A DNA stretch of 64,000 bases from CAG-632 sp963626805 (GCA_963626805.1 CAVFXS010000051.1:15426-79425), one strand, 5' to 3'. Counted from the first letter of the stretch, positions 18,345 to 27,585 are shown. Program-made: numbers and translations. Notes: generated by a model from the letters alone, not told the origin.

Positions 18345-21300
18345 TTATTCATCCGAACCATCATCATAGTCCATATCATCCACATAGTCATCTTCTTCAT
18401 CCGGCTCGTCGATGTATTCACCCTGTTCATCTACCTGATTATAACCATCATACTGATTATATTCATCATTATTCTTAGCTGAGTCACCCTCAATCATAGG
18501 ACGTAAATTCTCATCGCCATAATTAATGGTCTCACTAAATTCAACCTCTTCACCGTTCTCGTCATATACCTTAACATCCAGTGCCAGAGACTGTAATTCT
18601 TTCAGTAATACCTTGAATGATTCCGGAATACCAGGTTCTGGGATATTATCACCCTTGATGATTGCCTCATAGGTCTTAACACGTCCTACAACATCATCCG
18701 ACTTCACAGTCAGGATCTCCTGCAGTGTATAAGAAGCACCATAAGCCTCCAGAGCCCAAACCTCCATCTCACCGAAACGCTGTCCACCGAACTGTGCCTT
18801 ACCACCTAACGGCTGCTGCGTTACCAGCGAGTAAGGACCGGTTGAACGTGCATGAATCTTATCATCTACCAGATGATGCAGCTTCAGGTAATGCATGAAA
18901 CCAATGGTTACCGGTCCGTCAAAGTTCTCACCGGTACGACCGTCCCGAAGCTGTACCTTACCGGTACGGTTGATTGGAACACCCTTCCACTCGCTTCTGT
19001 GATCCCGGTTCTCATACAGATAATCCAGAACCTCATCACTTAAGCTGTCACTCCATTTTGCCTTAAACTCATCCCACTCTGAGTTTGCATAATCATTTGC
19101 AATTTCCAGAGTTTCCATAATCTCTTTCTCGTTTGCACCATCAAATACCGGAGAGCTTACCTTGAAGCCTAATACGTTGGCTGCAAGACTTAAGTGAGTC
19201 TCCAGCACCTGTCCGATATTCATACGGGATGGTACACCCAATGGATTCAATACGATATCCAGCGGACGTCCGTTTGGAAGGAATGGCATATCTTCTACCG
19301 GAAGGATTCGTGAAACGACACCCTTGTTACCATGTCGACCGGCCATCTTATCACCAACGGAAATCTTTCTCTTCTGCGCAATATATACTCGAACGGACTT
19401 GTTTACTCCAGGTGGAAGCTCATCGCCGTTCTCTCTTGTAAATACCTTTGTATCCATGATGACACCGAACGCACCATGCGGAACACGAAGGGAAGTATCA
19501 CGTACCTCTCTTGCCTTCTCGCCGAAGATTGCGCGGAGCAGACGCTCCTCAGCAGTCAGCTCGGTCTCACCCTTTGGTGTAACCTTACCAACCAGGATAT
19601 CACCGGCACGTACCTCAGCACCGATTCGGATGATACCATTCTCATCCAAATCCTTTAATGCATCATCATTTAATCCGGCCAGGTCTCTGGTAATCTCTTC
19701 CTGACCAAGCTTTGTATCTCTTGCCTCTGCCTCATATTCTTCAATATGAACAGATGTATAAACATCATCCTGAACCAGACGCTCACTTAACAGTACAGCA
19801 TCCTCGTAGTTATAACCTTCCCAGGTCATGAATCCAATCAGAGGGTTCTTACCCAGTGCAATTTCTCCACTGGATGTAGACGGTCCATCTGCGATTACCT
19901 CGCCTTCTTCTACACGGTCCCCCTTACATACAATTGGTCTCTGATTCATGCAGTTACCCTGATTGCTTCGTGCAAACTTGATAACATGGTAGGTATCCTT
20001 GGTTCCATCATCACAACGGACAATGATCTCCTTGCTGGATGACTTTTCAACAACACCTGCATGCTTTGCAACAATGCAGACGCCGGAGTCTACTGCGGCC
20101 TTTGCTGCCATACCGGTATCAACGATCGGAGACTCTGTTCTCAGAAGCGGTACTGCCTGACGCTGCATGTTAGAACCCATCAGTGCACGGTTCGCATCAT
20201 CGTTCTGCAGGAACGGAATCATGGATGTTGCCACTGAGAATACCATCTTAGGAGATACATCCATCAGATCCACACGGTTCTTCGGGAACTCGGAAGTCTC
20301 TTCTCTGAAACGACCGGATACATTGGAATTAACGAAATGTCCTTCATCATCCAAAGGCTCATTTGCCTGTGCTACTACATATTTATCTTCATCATCGGCT
20401 GTCAGATATACAACCTCGTCAGTTACGATCGGGTTATTCGGATCTGTCTTATCCAGCTTCCGGTACGGAGCCTCTACGAAGCCATACTGGTTGATCCGGG
20501 CATAGCATGCCAATGAGTTGATCAGACCGATGTTCGGTCCTTCAGGTGTCTCAATCGGACACATTCTACCATAATGTGTATAATGTACATCTCGAACCTC
20601 GAATCCGGCACGATCTCTTGACAAACCGCCAGGACCCAGGGCTGATAAACGTCTCTTATGTGTCAGCTCTGACAATGGGTTATTCTGATCCATGAACTGT
20701 GACAGCTGGGAACTTCCGAAGAACTCCTTAACTGCTGCAGTTACCGGCTTGATATTGATCAGAGAGGAAGCTGAAATCGTATCAGCATCCTGTGTTGTCA
20801 TTCTTTCACGAACCACACGCTCCAGACGTGACAGACCGATACGGTACTGATTCTGTAACAGCTCACCGACTGCACGGATACGGCGATTGCCCAGGTGATC
20901 GATATCATCCTGATTACCAATGCCATATTCCAAATGCATATTATAATTAATAGAAGCGAAAATATCAGACTTGGTAATATGCTTTGGTACCAGCTCTGAA
21001 ACATTCCGTTCAATCTCCTGCTTTAACTCTTCTCCACTGAAGTTCTCCAGTAATTCCTTTAATACCGGATAGTATACCTTTTCAGAAATGCCAACCTCTT
21101 CCGGATCAAAATCTACGTATTCCTTTAAATCTACCATCAGGTTTGAAAGAACCTTTACATTTCTCTCCTCGGTCTGCAGCATTACATAAGGAACTGCCGC
21201 ATTCTGGATTGCAGTTGCCAGCTCCAGTGTTACCTTATCGCCGGCGGAAGCCATAATTTCACCAGTTGTAGTATTTACTACATCCTCTGCCAGCACGAAA

Positions 21301-22172
21301 CCTGTAATCCGGTTCTGAAGTGCCAGCTTCTTGTTAAATTTATATCTACCAACTTTTGCAAGGTCATATCTCTTTGGGTCAAAGAACATACTGTTGATCA
21401 AGCTGGCTGCACTTTCAACCGCAAGCGGCTCGCCCGGCCGGATCTTTTTATATAACTCTAATAAACCACCCTCATAGTCCGTGGATGGATCCTTTTCAAA
21501 GCTTGCAAGGATCTTAGGCTCCTCTCCAAACATATCAATAATCTCAGCGTTGGTTCCAACACCAAGGGAACGAATCAAAACCGTAATCGGCACCTTTCTG
21601 GTACGATCAACACGTACAGAAAAAACATTATTAGAATCCGTCTCGTACTCCAGCCATGCACCACGGTTTGGAATTACGGTACAAGAATACAAGGTCTTAC
21701 CGATCTTATCATGTCCGATAGCATAATAAATACCAGGAGAACGTACTAACTGGCTGACAATTACACGTTCTGCACCATTAATTACAAATGTACCCGTCTC
21801 TGTCATTAATGGCAGATCACCGATGAAGATGTCATGCGTACTCATCTCATCTGTTTCCTTTTTACGAAGACGTACTGTCACCTTTAAAGGTGCCGCATAA
21901 GTAGCGTCACGTTCCTTACACTCCTCAATCGTATACTTCTTGTCTTCTCTGCACAGCTGATATCCAATAAACTCCATGCAGTAGCGTCCGCTGACATCTT
22001 CGATTGGAGAAATGTCATCAAATGCCTCCTTCAGACCATCAGTCAGGAACCAATCATATGAATCCTTCTGGACCTCGATAAGATTTGGCATCTCAAGAAC
22101 TTCATTTCTTCTTGAGTAGCTCATTCTGATTCCTCTGCCTGATTTGATAGGTTTAATCCTTGTTTTTTCCAT
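18345..22172 (-). CDS. rpoB: DNA-directed RNA polymerase subunit beta
   Basis: A 1275-residue beta subunit. The rifampicin pocket reads SSQLSQFMDQNNPLSELTHK and then KRRLSALGPGG, the drug-sensitive wild-type form. Other motifs are ETPEGPNIGL, VGDKMAGRHGNKGVVS and a C-terminal GGKAQFGGQRFGEMEVWAL. The acidic tail of about 40 residues is rich in Asp, Glu and Tyr. Start 22172 follows GGGGTGAAA. A longer in-frame reading to 22289 is excluded because it would begin in the -35 region of the rpoB promoter. Confidence 0.99.
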   Translation of the reverse strand: MEKTRIKPIKSGRGIRMSYSRRNEVLEMPNLIEVQKDSYDWFLTDGLKEAFDDISPIEDVSGRYCMEFIGYQLCREDKKYTIEECKERDATYAAPLKVTVRLRKKETDEMSTHDIFIGDLPLMTETGTFVINGAERVIVSQLVRSPGIYYAIGHDKIGKTLYSCTVIPNRGAWLEYETDSNNVFSVRVDRTRKVPITVLIRSLGVGTNAEIIDMFGEEPKILASFEKDPSTDYEGGLLELYKKIRPGEPLAVESAASLINSMFFDPKRYDLAKVGRYKFNKKLALQNRITGFVLAEDVVNTTTGEIMASAGDKVTLELATAIQNAAVPYVMLQTEERNVKVLSNLMVDLKEYVDFDPEEVGISEKVYYPVLKELLENFSGEELKQEIERNVSELVPKHITKSDIFASINYNMHLEYGIGNQDDIDHLGNRRIRAVGELLQNQYRIGLSRLERVVRERMTTQDADTISASSLINIKPVTAAVKEFFGSSQLSQFMDQNNPLSELTHKRRLSALGPGGLSRDRAGFEVRDVHYTHYGRMCPIETPEGPNIGLINSLACYARINQYGFVEAPYRKLDKTDPNNPIVTDEVVYLTADDEDKYVVAQANEPLDDEGHFVNSNVSGRFREETSEFPKNRVDLMDVSPKMVFSVATSMIPFLQNDDANRALMGSNMQRQAVPLLRTESPIVDTGMAAKAAVDSGVCIVAKHAGVVEKSSSKEIIVRCDDGTKDTYHVIKFARSNQGNCMNQRPIVCKGDRVEEGEVIADGPSTSSGEIALGKNPLIGFMTWEGYNYEDAVLLSERLVQDDVYTSVHIEEYEAEARDTKLGQEEITRDLAGLNDDALKDLDENGIIRIGAEVRAGDILVGKVTPKGETELTAEERLLRAIFGEKAREVRDTSLRVPHGAFGVIMDTKVFTRENGDELPPGVNKSVRVYIAQKRKISVGDKMAGRHGNKGVVSRILPVEDMPFLPNGRPLDIVLNPLGVPSRMNIGQVLETHLSLAANVLGFKVSSPVFDGANEKEIMETLEIANDYANSEWDEFKAKWSDSLSDEVLDYLYENRDHRSEWKGVPINRTGKVQLRDGRTGENFDGPVTIGFMHYLKLHHLVDDKIHARSTGPYSLVTQQPLGGKAQFGGQRFGEMEVWALEAYGASYTLQEILTVKSDDVVGRVKTYEAIIKGDNIPEPGIPESFKVLLKELQSLALDVKVYDENGEEVEFSETINYGDENLRPMIEGDSAKNNDEYNQYDGYNQVDEQGEYIDEPDEEDDYVDDMDYDDGSDE

Positions 22173-22260
22173 TACTGGTTTCACCCCTTGAACTAAAAGT
22201 ATGGTAACATGCAAGCATAGATATCCTGCCATAGATATACCAGGATAGTCATGCCATACT

Positions 22261-22289
22261 ATAATAGCACTAAAGTCAATAGGAGTCAA
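22261..22289 (-). promoter_or_regulatory. rpoB promoter and structured leader start
   Basis: On the minus strand TTGACT (22289-22284), 17 bases and TATTAT (22266-22261) give a strong sigma-A-type promoter with +1 near 22254. The 82-base leader holds nested complementary pairs, AGTATGG with CCATACT and ATCCTG with CAGGAT. rpoBC therefore has its own promoter in addition to readthrough from rplL. Confidence 0.65.
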
Positions 22290-22334
22290 TGATTTTTTGA
22301 ATCATCTTTCAGATTTTAAAGATTTAAGAAGAAA

Positions 22335-22378
22335 CAGGCTACTGCCTGACACATTTTCATGTACAGAGCAGTAGCCTG
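22335..22378 (-). terminator. Attenuator hairpin between rplL and rpoB
   Basis: Arms CAGGCTACTGC (22335-22345) and its exact complement (22368-22378) form an 11-bp stem. The loop itself contains a small ACAT-GAAA-ATGT hairpin. TTTCTTCTT follows on the minus strand. The rplL-rpoB gap is a classic site of partial termination that lowers rpoBC output relative to L7/L12. Confidence 0.75.
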
Positions 22379-22413
22379 ATATAATTTCATCTTTCGAAGA
22401 CTCTGTCGTTCAA

Positions 22414-22782
22414 TTACTTTAATGTAACCTTAGCGCCCTCAGCCTCTAACTTAGTCTTGATGTCCTCAGCCTCAGCCTTAGAAGCACCTTCCTTTAATAC
22501 CTTAGGAGCGCCATCAACTACATCCTTAGCTTCCTTTAAGCCTAAGCCGGTAACTTCACGAACAACCTTGATAACCTTAACCTTGTTAGGACCAACTTCT
22601 GTTAACTCTACGTTAAACTCGTCCTTCTCTTCTGCTGCTTCACCAGCACCTGCGCCTGCTGCTGCAACTACAACGCCTGCTGCTGCAGATACGCCGAACT
22701 CTTCCTCGCAAGCCTTTACTAAATCATTTAACTCTAATACAGATAAACCCTTGATAACTTCGATAATTTCCTGAGTAGTCAT
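22414..22782 (-). CDS. rplL: 50S ribosomal protein L7/L12
   Basis: A 122-residue stalk protein: N-terminal dimerisation helices (IIEVIKGLSVLELNDLVKAC), an Ala/Gly hinge (residues about 35-52) and the C-terminal factor-binding domain with KVKVIKVVREVTGLGLKEAKD. GGAGG lies eight bases before the ATG at 22782. ATGs at 22788 and 22797 are too close to or inside that ribosome site. It is co-transcribed with rplJ. Confidence 0.98.
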   Translation of the reverse strand: MTTQEIIEVIKGLSVLELNDLVKACEEEFGVSAAAGVVVAAAGAGAGEAAEEKDEFNVELTEVGPNKVKVIKVVREVTGLGLKEAKDVVDGAPKVLKEGASKAEAEDIKTKLEAEGAKVTLK

Positions 22783-22860
22783 TTTCATATCCTCCATTTT
22801 TTAATATTATTCATTCTGTGCTTCCGCACACTGTTTCTGCAGAAAGTCTCTCTTTACAGA

Positions 22861-23355
22861 TTAAGCTTCCTGTTCTTTCTGCTCTGCGATCTGCTTAATA
22901 ACGCGAGCAAAATTGGTAATAGGTGACTGGATGCTTCCAAGGAACTTGGACAGCAGTTCTTCTCTTGAAGGGATAGAAGAAATAGCCTGAATGCCATTTG
23001 CATCATAATATGTTCCTTCAACGATACCAGCCTTGATCTCTAATGCTTCTGCTTCCTTTGCAAACTTAGCAAGAATTCTTGCCGGAGCAGTTGCATCATC
23101 CTTAGAAACAGCAATCGCACTTGGTCCTTCCAGATTTGGATCCAACTGAGCGAAATCAGTACCTTCAAATGCACGCTTCATCAGTGTGTTCTTGTATACC
23201 TTGTAGGTAATACCTGCTTCTCTTAATGCTTTACGAAGCCGTGTATCCTGCTCTACGGTAAGTCCGCGATGATCTACTAACACGATGGAAGCAGCGCCTT
23301 CAATATTTGCCCTGATCTCGTCTACGATCGGCTGCTTAATTTCTACCTTAGCCAT
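22861..23355 (-). CDS. rplJ: 50S ribosomal protein L10
   Basis: A 164-residue stalk base protein with the family signatures AASIVLVDHRGLTVEQDTRLRK, YKVYKNTLMKRA and GPSAIAVS. AGGAGG lies 8-9 bases before the start. It binds 23S rRNA and L7/L12 dimers. The L10-L12 complex represses its own mRNA through the leader at 23409-23530, which also carries an intrinsic attenuator. Confidence 0.98.
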   Translation of the reverse strand: MAKVEIKQPIVDEIRANIEGAASIVLVDHRGLTVEQDTRLRKALREAGITYKVYKNTLMKRAFEGTDFAQLDPNLEGPSAIAVSKDDATAPARILAKFAKEAEALEIKAGIVEGTYYDANGIQAISSIPSREELLSKFLGSIQSPITNFARVIKQIAEQKEQEA

Positions 23356-23408
23356 GATAGTGCACCTCCTATATTATTTATCAGATGACTGCACTGGTTT
23401 CAAACGAT

Positions 23409-23530
23409 GAAAAATCCCGGTCTGCTCAGACCGGGATCGATGTACATAATTAATACTTCATACGATTCTCTCCTCGGTAGGCGTTTTAACCTTACGCTTT
23501 TCAGCACCTACTGTCTTTGGCAGTTCATCG
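23409..23530 (-). ncRNA. L10 leader with intrinsic attenuator
   Basis: The transcript from +1 near 23530 runs through a structured region to a GC-rich hairpin: arms ATCCCGGTCTG (23414-23424) and its complement (23427-23437), followed on the minus strand by TTTTT. Position, size and the terminator before rplJ match the L10 ribosomal leader that binds L10(L12)4. A covariance search would settle the exact fold. Confidence 0.85.
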
Positions 23531-23536
23531 ACTGAT

Positions 23537-23587
23537 ATGATACCAAACTATCCTTCACTTGTCAATTGTTTTTTATAATAATTTGAA
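23537..23587 (-). promoter_or_regulatory. rplJL promoter with UP element
   Basis: Minus strand TTGACA (23565-23560), 17 bases, TATCAT (23542-23537). Directly upstream, 23570-23587 is an AT-only-rich tract that falls at -40 to -57 relative to the predicted +1, the UP-element position. The same 18-mer recurs with one change at 23617-23634. Confidence 0.8.
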
Positions 23588-23621
23588 GGTACATTTTTGA
23601 CATTTTATAAACTACATTTTT

Positions 23622-23672
23622 ATAATGATTTGAATTACTACAACTTATAGTACCATTAATTCAAATTATTAT
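23622..23672 (-). repeat. AT-rich inverted repeat after the DUF4214 gene
   Basis: Two 16-base arms (23622-23637 and 23657-23672) pair at 15 of 16 positions. It lies 12 bp past the stop of the DUF4214 gene on the minus strand. No U-tract follows, so it may stabilise the transcript end rather than terminate. Confidence 0.5.
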
Positions 23673-23683
23673 GGCTTGTCATC

Positions 23684-25051
23684 TTATAGTCCAAAGGATT
23701 TTATAATATTCTGAAATTCCGGACAGCCTGCAAAGGAACGAAGGATCACATTCCGATTCTCTCCTGCATTCAACCGACCTACCCAGTAATCCAGACCGGC
23801 CTTATCAGCTTCCCGTCCCATAAATGTCCGGTACAGTACCTTAACATACTCCGTATTGGATGTCTTTTTATTCAAAAATTCCGGTGTTCGGAAGAATTCT
23901 TCCGCTGCACCGACTGCACTCTTCTGACCACTCTGAATCTGTCCGCACCAGTAATTCAGGCCGTCTGCTTCTCCGGTACGATTCATAACCTTTGAGTACA
24001 ACCGGTTGACATATTTCGTCAGTTCCGGATTCTGGTCTCTTGCCTGTGTCAGGTTATAAGTGCCTCTCTCGATTCCATAGTTCTGACAGATCTTTGTATA
24101 TTCTTCTGACTGAGCAATCTTCTGGAACACATACTGTCTTGACATCCCCTGCTCCAGCATTTCACCCCAGTATTCCCGTCCGCCGGCATCGGATGCCCGA
24201 TCTAAAAATACCTGGTACAGCATTTCAATGTATTCTGCATTGCTTGTCTTCTTATTAATATATTCCGGACTGAATACAAATCCGAGCCCTGCTTCGATTC
24301 CGCTCTTTTCCCCGTTTGCCAGTGCTTCTGTCCAGTAATCCAGACCCGCTGTCTCCGGATTTCTTCCGAGGCATACCTGATACAACCGTTCGCAGAATGC
24401 CCTTACCTTTGTCTTATCAATCGGAGTTGGCATCGATGTGTCCTTTGGATACCGCGTTGTAACATATGTACCTGTCTGTCGAATCTCGTCCAAGCTAATC
24501 TGCCGTCCCCAATGAATGGAACTGTTATAATTTCCTTCTGCCACGACAACGTATGTATCATAAATCTCCAATGCCACGACAGAATGGGTATCCGAATTCA
24601 TCCGGATAATATCACCGACACGAATATCATCAAAATTTGTATGCATTCTGGATGGGAGATCTCCAAATGCAGCATCACTTAATATAAATGCAAATGCAGC
24701 ACAGCCATATCCCCCATAATATATTCCGCCGCCTCTCCATCTGTAAAAATTATCATTCGTCCATTGCATCCCCTCCGGGTAACTTGCCTTCAGAGCGATC
24801 ATTGACTGATAAACCTGTGATGGTGTCGGTACAGTTGTAGAAACCGATTCGACATCTGTCGCCTCCAAAGCATCTACGTTTCCTTCTTCTGTAGCTGTTG
24901 CACCTTCTGAAGATGTAACAGCTACTCCTGTAACAATTGCGTCCCCTGTGTCCGTTATCTGCGTTGCCTGTGCTCGCAACGGCTGACCGATTGATACCAA
25001 TACCGTTGCTGCCATCGCAGTTAACAGTATTGCTGATTTTATCCTTCTCAT
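23684..25051 (-). CDS. Secreted DUF4214 protein with amidase-like domain
   Basis: A 455-residue exported protein. The signal peptide is residues 1-29 (MRRIKSAILLTAMAATVLV, cleavage near AQA). Residues about 75-205 resemble a CHAP or NlpC/P60-type cysteine amidase: GYGCAAFAF, DTHSVVALE and VVAEGNYN supply Cys, His and a polar third residue. The C-terminal 240 residues hold four copies of an LY-x6-R-x6-GL-x-YW unit, the hallmark of two DUF4214 domains often found on cell-surface proteins. It could trim or bind the cell wall. Codon use is like its neighbours. A promoter lies at 25096-25125. Confidence 0.8.
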   Translation of the reverse strand: MRRIKSAILLTAMAATVLVSIGQPLRAQATQITDTGDAIVTGVAVTSSEGATATEEGNVDALEATDVESVSTTVPTPSQVYQSMIALKASYPEGMQWTNDNFYRWRGGGIYYGGYGCAAFAFILSDAAFGDLPSRMHTNFDDIRVGDIIRMNSDTHSVVALEIYDTYVVVAEGNYNSSIHWGRQISLDEIRQTGTYVTTRYPKDTSMPTPIDKTKVRAFCERLYQVCLGRNPETAGLDYWTEALANGEKSGIEAGLGFVFSPEYINKKTSNAEYIEMLYQVFLDRASDAGGREYWGEMLEQGMSRQYVFQKIAQSEEYTKICQNYGIERGTYNLTQARDQNPELTKYVNRLYSKVMNRTGEADGLNYWCGQIQSGQKSAVGAAEEFFRTPEFLNKKTSNTEYVKVLYRTFMGREADKAGLDYWVGRLNAGENRNVILRSFAGCPEFQNIIKSFGL

Positions 25052-25095
25052 TTCCTTCTTCCTCCTTTGTTATTTATTGTCAAATAACTATGTTT

Positions 25096-25125
25096 ATAGT
25101 AACATACGTTATTCTGCTATGTCAA
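25096..25125 (-). promoter_or_regulatory. Promoter of the DUF4214 gene
   Basis: Minus strand TTGACA (25125-25120), 18 bases, TACTAT (25101-25096). The predicted +1 near 25089 leaves a 38-base leader before the start at 25051. Confidence 0.6.
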
Positions 25126-25160
25126 AGGAAGTATTTAGAATCATCATTCGCATACTGCTG

Positions 25161-25342
25161 CCGTCCCGCGATGCAGGTAACAGTGCAGGATGGCTGTTCA
25201 TTCTCCGTCCCGCGATACAGGCAGCAGTGCAGGACGCGCTCTCGCTCAAATCGGAACATAGCGGCACATAAGATGCCAGAGAACGGCATCTAAGTGCCGA
25301 TGTTCCTACATGGTCCTGTCACTTGCTCCTGTATCTTGGGAC
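25161..25342 (+). repeat. Composite dispersed repeat, copy A: left module with long nested hairpin
   Basis: Two 44-bp-spaced units begin at 25161 and 25205 (each CCGTCCCGCGAT then CAGG). From 25207 to 25342 the strand can fold into one long interrupted stem: 25207-25221 with 25328-25342, 25230-25235 with 25313-25318, 25253-25259 with 25300-25306, 25262-25267 with 25294-25299, and 25271-25277 with 25285-25291. The closing strand CCTGTATCTTGGGACT is shared with copy B at 48645-48660. No coding potential is seen. Confidence 0.75.
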
Positions 25343-25434
25343 TTACGAAGAAATGCACAGTTTTATTACTCACTCCAGATTCGGTTACCTGATTGTGGTA
25401 TAGCGACTATATGCTAGCTATTCGGATACCAGCA

Positions 25435-25507
25435 TTCGGAACGGATGATGATTCTATGCAGGGACGTTTGCACCCGCCGGTACTTAATGAGTGCAACGCA
25501 CGAATTT
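25435..25507 (+). repeat. Composite dispersed repeat, copy A: 73-bp right module
   Basis: This 73-bp block matches 48733-48805 at 65 of 73 positions, with no gaps and in the same orientation. The core ACGTTTGCACCCGCCGGTAC is invariant. TGCAC and GTGCA in each copy can form a short stem. The rest of the 651-bp gap between 25052 and 25702 holds no recognisable gene. Confidence 0.85.
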
Positions 25508-25702
25508 AGTATCCGCTGCGTGGGGCAATTTAGCGGGAGCGGTCTCGGAATAGAACCATCGCAGTGGAGAATGCGTCGATGATATGTAACAAACTAGCGA
25601 AACATAGCGACATATACACAGAATTTTGTAGACATTTGAGATGACAGATATTATACTGAAATTAATTATATTTACTATTAAAATGGGGAAGGAGGCGTTT
25701 TT

Positions 25703-26965
25703 ATGGCAGCCATGAACATTTATAACTTTTATCATATGGCCGCTCCGAAGGTAGCGAATACGAAGTTCGATACTCATAAGAAGGAAGAGCTGCGGGCTAT
25801 TTATCAGCATATGGTTCGTTATAATCAGAAACAGCCATTCTATAAGCTTTTTCTTTCCTCCGAAACTCAGGATTATATCATTGGCATCAAGGAGGCTGCT
25901 CTGGAATTAAGAACCAGTGCATCATTTTTGGAGGAGGATAGTGACAGTGCGAATTGTCCTATGACAGTATTTACAGATCAGCCATCCAGCTTATCCGTTC
26001 AGATGCTTGACTCTGCTTCTTCCACTGCAGACATTGCAATACAGGTAGATCAGATTGCAACCCGGCAGGAAAATACCGGCACCATGGTTGCTTCTTCCGG
26101 AACCAATATTACTCCCGGCAGGCATTTTCTGACGATTGAGCGAAATAGTACAGAGTATCAGTTTGAGGTCAATACCAAATCAGGTGAAACGAATCTAAGC
26201 ATTCAGCAACGTCTGGCTGCCTCCATCAATCATAGCAATATCGAAGTTCAGGCTACGATTCAGACGTCAGGCACTTCCAGTGCCTTGAATCTGACCTCTG
26301 CTGTTTCAGGAACAGGTTCTGCCGGGAACGGTCTGCAATTCTGGGTCAAAGGTATCAGTGCAGCTTCCCTGTCTGATTATTTCGGGCTGAATCATGTATC
26401 TGCCATGCCTTCCGATGCCATATTTACCTTAAACGGTACCAGACAGCAGGCTGCTTCCAATCAGATTTCCATTAATAATACCATTGGAATTGAGCTATTG
26501 CATCCTACGAACCAGATCGCAATGGTGCATGTAACACCGGATTCTTCCGGTCTGCTGAATGACGTGGATGATTTTGTGGATTCCTATAATCATCTTCTGG
26601 ATCTTGCGAACCAGACGCAGGACAATCCAAATGGTTCTAAGAAACTGTTGCGGGAATTATCTGCTGTTACCAGACGATTCCGGAACGAGCTGGAAGCGAC
26701 CGGGCTTTTCCCGGATGACCGGGGATATCTGAAAAAAGATGACGCTCTTCTTACCCAGAGCGTAGAAAACGGACAGTTTCAGGAATTATTCCATCATCTG
26801 TCCGCATTCAAACACGCCATCGATTCCGCAGCTTTAAAGGTTACAAGCAATCCTATGGAGTATGTAGATAAAACAATTATCTCCTATCCAAATAGCAAAC
26901 GCAATTTCCCAAATCCATATATGCCATCTATTTATAGTGGTATGCTCTACAATCGCTATTTATAA
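25703..26965 (+). CDS. FliD-like (flagellar cap-related) protein
   Basis: A 420-residue protein with a FliD-like layout. There is an N-terminal helical segment, then a region with TPGRHFLTIERNSTEYQFEV and LSIQQRLAASIN like the Flg_hook and FliD_N/C regions. A central SDYFGLNHVS follows, and a late helical part with NDVDDFVDSYNHLLDLA typical of FliD C-terminal domains. AAGGAGG precedes the ATG. No other flagellar gene is in the window; only a CheY-like receiver lies next to it, convergent. It is an orphan, and its role in motility or adhesion is unproven. Confidence 0.65.
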   Translation: MAAMNIYNFYHMAAPKVANTKFDTHKKEELRAIYQHMVRYNQKQPFYKLFLSSETQDYIIGIKEAALELRTSASFLEEDSDSANCPMTVFTDQPSSLSVQMLDSASSTADIAIQVDQIATRQENTGTMVASSGTNITPGRHFLTIERNSTEYQFEVNTKSGETNLSIQQRLAASINHSNIEVQATIQTSGTSSALNLTSAVSGTGSAGNGLQFWVKGISAASLSDYFGLNHVSAMPSDAIFTLNGTRQQAASNQISINNTIGIELLHPTNQIAMVHVTPDSSGLLNDVDDFVDSYNHLLDLANQTQDNPNGSKKLLRELSAVTRRFRNELEATGLFPDDRGYLKKDDALLTQSVENGQFQELFHHLSAFKHAIDSAALKVTSNPMEYVDKTIISYPNSKRNFPNPYMPSIYSGMLYNRYL

Positions 26966-26970
26966 TTATA

Positions 26971-27363
26971 TTAAATCAACTGAAGCTGTTGGAGCAATCC
27001 ATCAAACTGTACAATATCAATCGGCTTCGCCGTATATGCCACACATCCAAGTTCGAAAGCTCTGCTGACATTCGTACTGGCATCCATTCCGGATGTCATG
27101 ATCACCTTTACCCCCTGATTCGGAGTAAAACCCTGCTCCCGCTCAAATGCACGAATTGCTGCAATGGTCTCATATCCGTTCATCTTAGGCATCACTATAT
27201 CCATACATACCAAATCAAACGGTTTATTACCAAGTGCCGCACATTTGTATTTTTCAATTGCCTGTTCACCATCTTCTGCTGTTTGACATTTCCCATATTT
27301 AGAAAGAAATTTTGTCATGAATTTTCGGCTTACAAAATCATCTTCTACGATTAGTATATTCAT
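26971..27363 (-). CDS. Single-domain response regulator (CheY-like)
   Basis: A 130-residue receiver domain with no output domain. The acidic pair is in LIVEDD, the phospho-accepting Asp in LVCMDIVMPKMNG, the switch Thr/Ser in VIMTSGMD and the conserved Lys in AYTAKPID. GGGGGGA lies before the ATG at 27363; a longer reading from 27393 has no ribosome site. It is convergent with the FliD-like gene. A motility or phosphorelay role is possible, but no kinase is adjacent. Confidence 0.92.
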   Translation of the reverse strand: MNILIVEDDFVSRKFMTKFLSKYGKCQTAEDGEQAIEKYKCAALGNKPFDLVCMDIVMPKMNGYETIAAIRAFEREQGFTPNQGVKVIMTSGMDASTNVSRAFELGCVAYTAKPIDIVQFDGLLQQLQLI

Positions 27364-27479
27364 ACAATCCCCCCTAGCAATATCTGTTTTCATTTTATCA
27401 TACCATCAATCAAAAGTCTATGCTAACCACTGCACTCGTTTAAATGTTATTTCGTTTTTATTAACTTTTGGAAATAGCC

Positions 27480-27508
27480 TTGTGGAATCTGCATTTTTCC
27501 TCTATAAT
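27480..27508 (+). promoter_or_regulatory. Promoter of the GT2 gene
   Basis: TTGTGG (27480-27485), 17 bases, TATAAT (27503-27508). The predicted +1 near 27515 is 71 bases before the start at 27586. Confidence 0.6.
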
Positions 27509-27585
27509 GTCTATATAGTATATTACGATTATACAGATATGGTAGCTGAAGTATTTCCATTTATCTGTAACCTCGGGAGCCTGTT

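Noticed and set aside
22173..22289. Longer rpoB start upstream of 22172
   Set aside because: The extra region contains the rpoB promoter and is hydrophobic nonsense compared with known beta subunits.
25435..25507. Cyclic-di-GMP or other known riboswitch for the 73-bp module
   Set aside because: The conserved GEMM-type motifs (for example the A-rich tetraloop receptor and GGACGCAAAG core) are not present; only GGGACG is shared.
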